Made by a program: the position numbers and the translations under genes. Under the pieces are notes generated by a model. It saw only the letters and a list, made by a program, of their open reading frames with translations, was not told the DNA's origin and did no database searches. From positions 1 through 64,000 of the forward strand of contig JAFYYG010000066.1 of the NCBI GenBank assembly GCA_017557625.1: DNA of 64,000 nucleotides, given 5' to 3'. Position 1 is the first letter of the stretch; every line of letters begins with the position of its first letter. Of the stretch, positions 60,429 through 64,000 are shown one piece after another. The stretch is from Muribaculaceae bacterium. GTDB taxonomy: Bacteria > Bacteroidota > Bacteroidia > Bacteroidales > Muribaculaceae.

Positions 60429-62150
60429 ATGGCGGAAGAGACAATCAAGCAAGAGGAGCATTTCGATCCTCTTGACATGAATAACTACAAGCTCGAGAAA
60501 CTGCCCAAGATGCAGAAATCGGGCTTCGAGAAGATATTACAACGCATAGGCGGGCCTCTGGCGATTCTCGTCTTTGTGGTCATCTATTTCTTTGCCGATA
60601 TTCCTTTCATAAACAATATCGATACCAACAAGGAGACCACACAACTTGCCGAGGGTGCCGTGAAACGCTATGACGAGATGTATAAGAAGGCCGAAAAGAA
60701 AATCGCGGTAGAAGTTGACAAAAGCGGCAAGGAGACCAAACGAGAACTCACCGATGCCGAGAAGCAACAACTCACCGCCGACACCCACGACAACTTCTTA
60801 CACATCAACTATGCGATGCTAGCAATATTTGCCGCCGCCATTATCCTGTGGATTACTGAAGCCATCCCCAACTACCTCACGTCGCTAATCGTCATAATGT
60901 CGATAGTGCTGACCGGGGTGACGAGCGACAAGGAGGCCTATGCCCAGCTGGGACACCCGGTGATGTGGCTCAACATCCTGTCGTTCATCTTGGCGAGTAT
61001 GCTTGTCAAGACGCAAGTGGCAAAGCGATTCGCGCTATGGTTTGTGATTAAATTCGGCAAGAGCACGAACGGCATAATCTTGAGCTTTATTGTCATCAAC
61101 ATCGTGCTCTCGGCATTTATCTCGGCAACTACCGCCAAGGCTGCCATATTGTTGCCCATCTTCATGGTAGTGGCTGCCATCTATGGCGCCAGCAAGGGTA
61201 ATCGCAACAACTTTGGCCGAAACTTGGTGCTCCAGAACCTGTTCCAGATTAACTTAGGAGCCAACTCCTTCCTCACCGGTTCGGGCGCCACACTGCTTGC
61301 AGGAGCACTTATCGGTGGCGCGCTGGGCATCGGCTCCATCAGCTACCAAAACTGGTTCATGGCTGCATTCCCCATGAACATCATCCTCATCTTCATCGGT
61401 TGGTTCGTAGGTTCCAAAATTTTCTTCCCTCTCAAAAAGGAAGAGCGTGTGCCTCAGATTGAAGGCGGCATGGACCGACTACGCGACGAGCTGCACAAAC
61501 TTGGCAAAATGAGTGGAGAGGAATACAGGGCAGTAGCGATTTTCGTGACAGTGCTACTTTTGTGGGCTACCGGAGATTATCATGGTATTGGTCAGACGGC
61601 AGTCGCCTTTATGGGTGCTGTGGTGGCTTTGCTGCCAAAGATTGGCATCGTGAAGTGGAACGACGTGGATATTCCCTGGCACTTGCTTCTCTTCTCGGCT
61701 GGTGCATATACCCTCGGAGCTGGACTTGAGGCAACTGGTCTGCCTGGCACAATGATAAACGCCTTGTTTGGTGCTCTTGGCATTGGCGAGGGCACTCCAT
61801 TCTGGGTAATATATCTCATCCTCACAGGAAGCATTCTGTTGTTCTCGCTCATCTTTGAGTCGAAGACAATGCTCACGCTCATCTTCGTGCCCATTGCCAT
61901 TGGTGTGGCGCAGAGCAACGGTTACCCCATCATGAGCCTCGCGTTCCCGGTTGCGCTGCTTGTGGGCCATGTTTATGTGCTGCCTTTCAACAGCAAGCCC
62001 GCCGCTCTTCTCTACACCACCAACCAGTACAGCATCAGCGACACCTTCAAGTTTGGTATCACCATGATGTTCATCAGCTGGCTGATGATAATCGTGTGGG
62101 GCGATACCGTGCTGAGGTGGTTCGGTTATACCGATGGAGTGTTCTTTTAA
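60429..62150 (+). CDS. DASS/SLC13-family anion:sodium symporter
   Basis: 573 residues. A charged cytoplasmic N-terminus (about 1-35) and one helix are followed by a lysine/glutamate-rich loop (about 75-120). The two-repeat transporter core has 11 or so helices and the motifs ITEAIPNYLTSLIVIM, FISATTAKAAILLPI and NSKPAALLYTTNQYS. The family moves dicarboxylates, sulfate or, in fungi, phosphate (PHO87/90/91 type) with sodium. The setting beside a porin O/P, DUF47 and CYTH genes suggests phosphate or a related anion, but dicarboxylate remains possible. The gene follows the CYTH gene after the MITE-like element. Confidence 0.88.
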   Translation: MAEETIKQEEHFDPLDMNNYKLEKLPKMQKSGFEKILQRIGGPLAILVFVVIYFFADIPFINNIDTNKETTQLAEGAVKRYDEMYKKAEKKIAVEVDKSGKETKRELTDAEKQQLTADTHDNFLHINYAMLAIFAAAIILWITEAIPNYLTSLIVIMSIVLTGVTSDKEAYAQLGHPVMWLNILSFILASMLVKTQVAKRFALWFVIKFGKSTNGIILSFIVINIVLSAFISATTAKAAILLPIFMVVAAIYGASKGNRNNFGRNLVLQNLFQINLGANSFLTGSGATLLAGALIGGALGIGSISYQNWFMAAFPMNIILIFIGWFVGSKIFFPLKKEERVPQIEGGMDRLRDELHKLGKMSGEEYRAVAIFVTVLLLWATGDYHGIGQTAVAFMGAVVALLPKIGIVKWNDVDIPWHLLLFSAGAYTLGAGLEATGLPGTMINALFGALGIGEGTPFWVIYLILTGSILLFSLIFESKTMLTLIFVPIAIGVAQSNGYPIMSLAFPVALLVGHVYVLPFNSKPAALLYTTNQYSISDTFKFGITMMFISWLMIIVWGDTVLRWFGYTDGVFF

Positions 62151-62337
62151 ATGCATAATGCACAATTAACAATAAATAGCGTTTCCTATCAACGACAGCA
62201 ACCATTATCAAACAAAAACAACAAGAAAAATAATTAATAAAACACTATTTTGTTGTATTTGTTCTTCTTTGTTGAATTTGTTTGATGATAATGTGGAAAA
62301 AACAAGATCACTGAATAGTTACAAACAATAAACTCAA

Positions 62338-63783
62338 ATGATTGACATCAAGCCAAAGATTCATGACAGCAACACGCTGGAGTTCAAAGTGGGTTTCCTG
62401 CCTAACGACGGGAGGACTCACGATGACTTCTACATGAACACATGGATTTTCATCCCCGAGCGGCTTGATGTGAACAAGCACACCTATAGCAAAGACACGT
62501 TTTACTGCGACACGCTGTCATATCTGCGACTTATTACTCCACGCTATGAGCTGCGCGAACTTACCGATGTTCATTCGCTGCCATTCTCGCGCATGAAGCA
62601 GGCGTGCGAGAAGCCGGTGAACGACAACAAGGAGTTTGAGAACGAGGTAAAGATGTATGCCTCTATCGTAAAGAGCAGCGTGCGCGACGCATATATCAAA
62701 ATCACCCGTCAGACCAACGGAGAGGCGCAACGCAGCCTCGCCTGCGACCTCGTGGAGCAAGCCAAGGTGGTGGCGGAAATGTACCGCTCCCTGCGCCCAA
62801 CACTGCTTGAGAGCGAAGAAGGGAAACAAGTGGTGGTCTTTTATGACTTTGGCGATGAGTTCATCTCCAACATAATTGAGCAGCACTTAGGACGAATTGT
62901 CAAACTCTTGAACCCTCGTGAGAGAAGCGGTAGACCACTGCTGTCGATGCTCACCCAAATGCTCGACAGTGAACACAAATACCGCAAGAGCCGCAAATAT
63001 CTTGACGTAGAGGCCGATAGTCCCGACAGCAACCGCCAGTTTGTGTATCACGCAAGCCAACTCAAGAAATATATCGAGAGCAACCTCTACCTGCCCACCC
63101 ACAAGCGCCGCAACACCGCATTCCTCGAACAGGTGGCGTTCAGCGTGGCGGCAGGAATCTCGATGGTGTTTGCCACAGTGGTGTCGTTTGCCTTCCAGCA
63201 GACTTATGGCAACTTCACGCTGCCGTTCTTCATCGCTCTGGTGATAAGCTATATGTTCAAGGATCGTATCAAAGACTTGATACGCAACTACTTTGCTCAT
63301 GGTTTGGGCAGCCGATTCTACGACTACCTCATTAAAATCCGCGTCGGTCTTCGAAATATTGGCAAGGTTAAGGAAGGCTTCGACTTCGTGTCGCCGCAAG
63401 ATGTGTCGCGGCACGTCAACGAGAAACGCGCCCGCAAGAATCCGCTCGTCGTGAATCGCGGAGTGGATGAGCAGGTGATTCAGTACCGCAAGTACGTTCA
63501 CCTAAAGCGCAAAGCTGTGGACCAGCTCTCGGCATATCCTATCAACGGCATCAACAACATCGTGCGCTTCAACCTCGCAGGTTTCATGCGCAAGATGGAC
63601 AACCCCACCGTGCCGCTTTATGTCAATAATGGTGACGCCGCAAACCATTACACCGATGGCGACAAGGCCTACTACCTGAATTTTATCATACAATGTAAAT
63701 ATGAGGACAAGAGCGAGTACAAGCGCTACCGTGTGTGCTTGCGTCGCGACGGCATTCAAAGCATAGAGGAGAAACAGCAATAA
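62338..63783 (+). CDS. Conserved membrane protein of unknown function
   Basis: 481 residues. The N-terminal soluble part (about 1-270) is charged and includes a long helical section. Two membrane helices at about 272-312 (FSVAAGISMVFATVVSFAFQ and LPFFIALVISYMF) are followed by a basic soluble C-terminal domain (about 315-481), probably cytoplasmic. I recognise no catalytic motif. The 187 bases before it are A/T-rich and hold no other gene. It is followed by a TTTAGAGGTTAGAGTTTAGG repeat and a lipoprotein gene. Confidence 0.7.
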   Translation: MIDIKPKIHDSNTLEFKVGFLPNDGRTHDDFYMNTWIFIPERLDVNKHTYSKDTFYCDTLSYLRLITPRYELRELTDVHSLPFSRMKQACEKPVNDNKEFENEVKMYASIVKSSVRDAYIKITRQTNGEAQRSLACDLVEQAKVVAEMYRSLRPTLLESEEGKQVVVFYDFGDEFISNIIEQHLGRIVKLLNPRERSGRPLLSMLTQMLDSEHKYRKSRKYLDVEADSPDSNRQFVYHASQLKKYIESNLYLPTHKRRNTAFLEQVAFSVAAGISMVFATVVSFAFQQTYGNFTLPFFIALVISYMFKDRIKDLIRNYFAHGLGSRFYDYLIKIRVGLRNIGKVKEGFDFVSPQDVSRHVNEKRARKNPLVVNRGVDEQVIQYRKYVHLKRKAVDQLSAYPINGINNIVRFNLAGFMRKMDNPTVPLYVNNGDAANHYTDGDKAYYLNFIIQCKYEDKSEYKRYRVCLRRDGIQSIEEKQQ

Positions 63784-63833
63784 ATCATAAGTTTAGAGGT
63801 TAGAGTTTAGGGTTAGATAAAAACTTTAAGTCA

Positions 63834-64000
63834 ATGAAAAAAATACTGACCATAATCGCCTTAGCGCTTGTTTGCATGGCCTGTGAAAACAAAAGCACCG
63901 TAAATATCTTAATCGCCAACGAGCACGACCGTGACACCACCAATGTGGTGGTGCATATAGCAGTTAATGAGATTATGCAGCACGTTGACGCTAAGTCGGT
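63834..64000 (+). CDS. Lipoprotein, 5' end only
   Basis: The ATG at 63834 opens MKKILTIIALALVCMACENK, a lipoprotein signal with Cys17. The sequence continues STVNILIANEHDRDTTNVVV up to the window edge after about 55 codons. The start (beta strands, then a DRDTTNVVVHIAVNEI-like segment) resembles DUF4861 proteins, but too little is visible to be sure. Confidence 0.7.
   Translation, partial: MKKILTIIALALVCMACENKSTVNILIANEHDRDTTNVVVHIAVNEIMQHVDAKS

Overview
The window is chromosomal DNA of a Bacteroidales bacterium, probably a gut member such as the Muribaculaceae or a relative (the family is an inference). The evidence is PorU-type sortases of the type IX secretion system (T9SS), a T9SS-type sorting domain, an Oar-like TonB-dependent receptor with a BACON lipoprotein, GldE, a LuxR-type HTH of the Bacteroidetes kind, and many promoters of the Bacteroidetes form TTTG-N19/21-TAnnTTTG. 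Coding density is ordinary, and no complete insertion sequence, prophage or CRISPR array was seen.

Layout. 1-600: rplU-rpmA, leaving the window on the left. 672-19275: a minus-strand block with three PorU-like C25 peptidases, an M6 metalloprotease with a dockerin-like tail, a small lipoprotein, a tatC pseudogene, two small secreted proteins of unknown role, a beta-propeller lipoprotein, a structured non-coding RNA, and rex with an FAH-like gene. 19738-22152: a large intact phage-structural-like gene. 22212-28157: a BACON/OB lipoprotein, an Oar-like receptor with an attenuator-like leader, and a small outer-membrane barrel. 28268-35714: an M50 protease, a nucleotide pyrophosphatase/phosphodiesterase, ribonuclease Z, a repeat-rich secreted protein, a candidate small RNA and an orphan phage terminase large subunit. 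35928-41911: tRNA-Ser(GCU), a zinc-ribbon membrane protein, gldE, a C69 dipeptidase, a broken four-helix-bundle gene and a DUF3667-type protein. 42034-50653: a DUF3108-type protein, a 1.7-thousand-residue leucine-rich-repeat protein with CBM26-like modules, and a GH13 amylase with dockerin-like and CBM26-like modules. 50893-53853: a cysteine/lysine repeat protein, an FKBP lipoprotein and glycyl-tRNA synthetase.

54158-62150 is the most coherent and most unusual block and looks like a phosphate/polyphosphate locus. It has a DUF47 (PhoU-like) gene, a degenerate PiT-like membrane protein fused through a coiled coil to a LuxR-type HTH, an OprO/OprP-type porin, a lamin-tail lipoprotein, a conserved protein of unknown function, a CYTH triphosphate-tunnel enzyme and a DASS/SLC13 transporter. 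The PiT-HTH fusion reads as a membrane-bound phosphate sensor and transcription factor made from a transporter. I consider it the best candidate for an undescribed system here.

Intergenic regions are also rich. They hold three copies of a palindromic element with AACCC(G/A)AATCGGTCATTAG ends and compensating changes in its stems, a MITE-like element with GGGGGTGTGTCAAA ends, and several unrelated arrays of short degenerate direct repeats lying just after stop codons. The window ends inside a lipoprotein gene.
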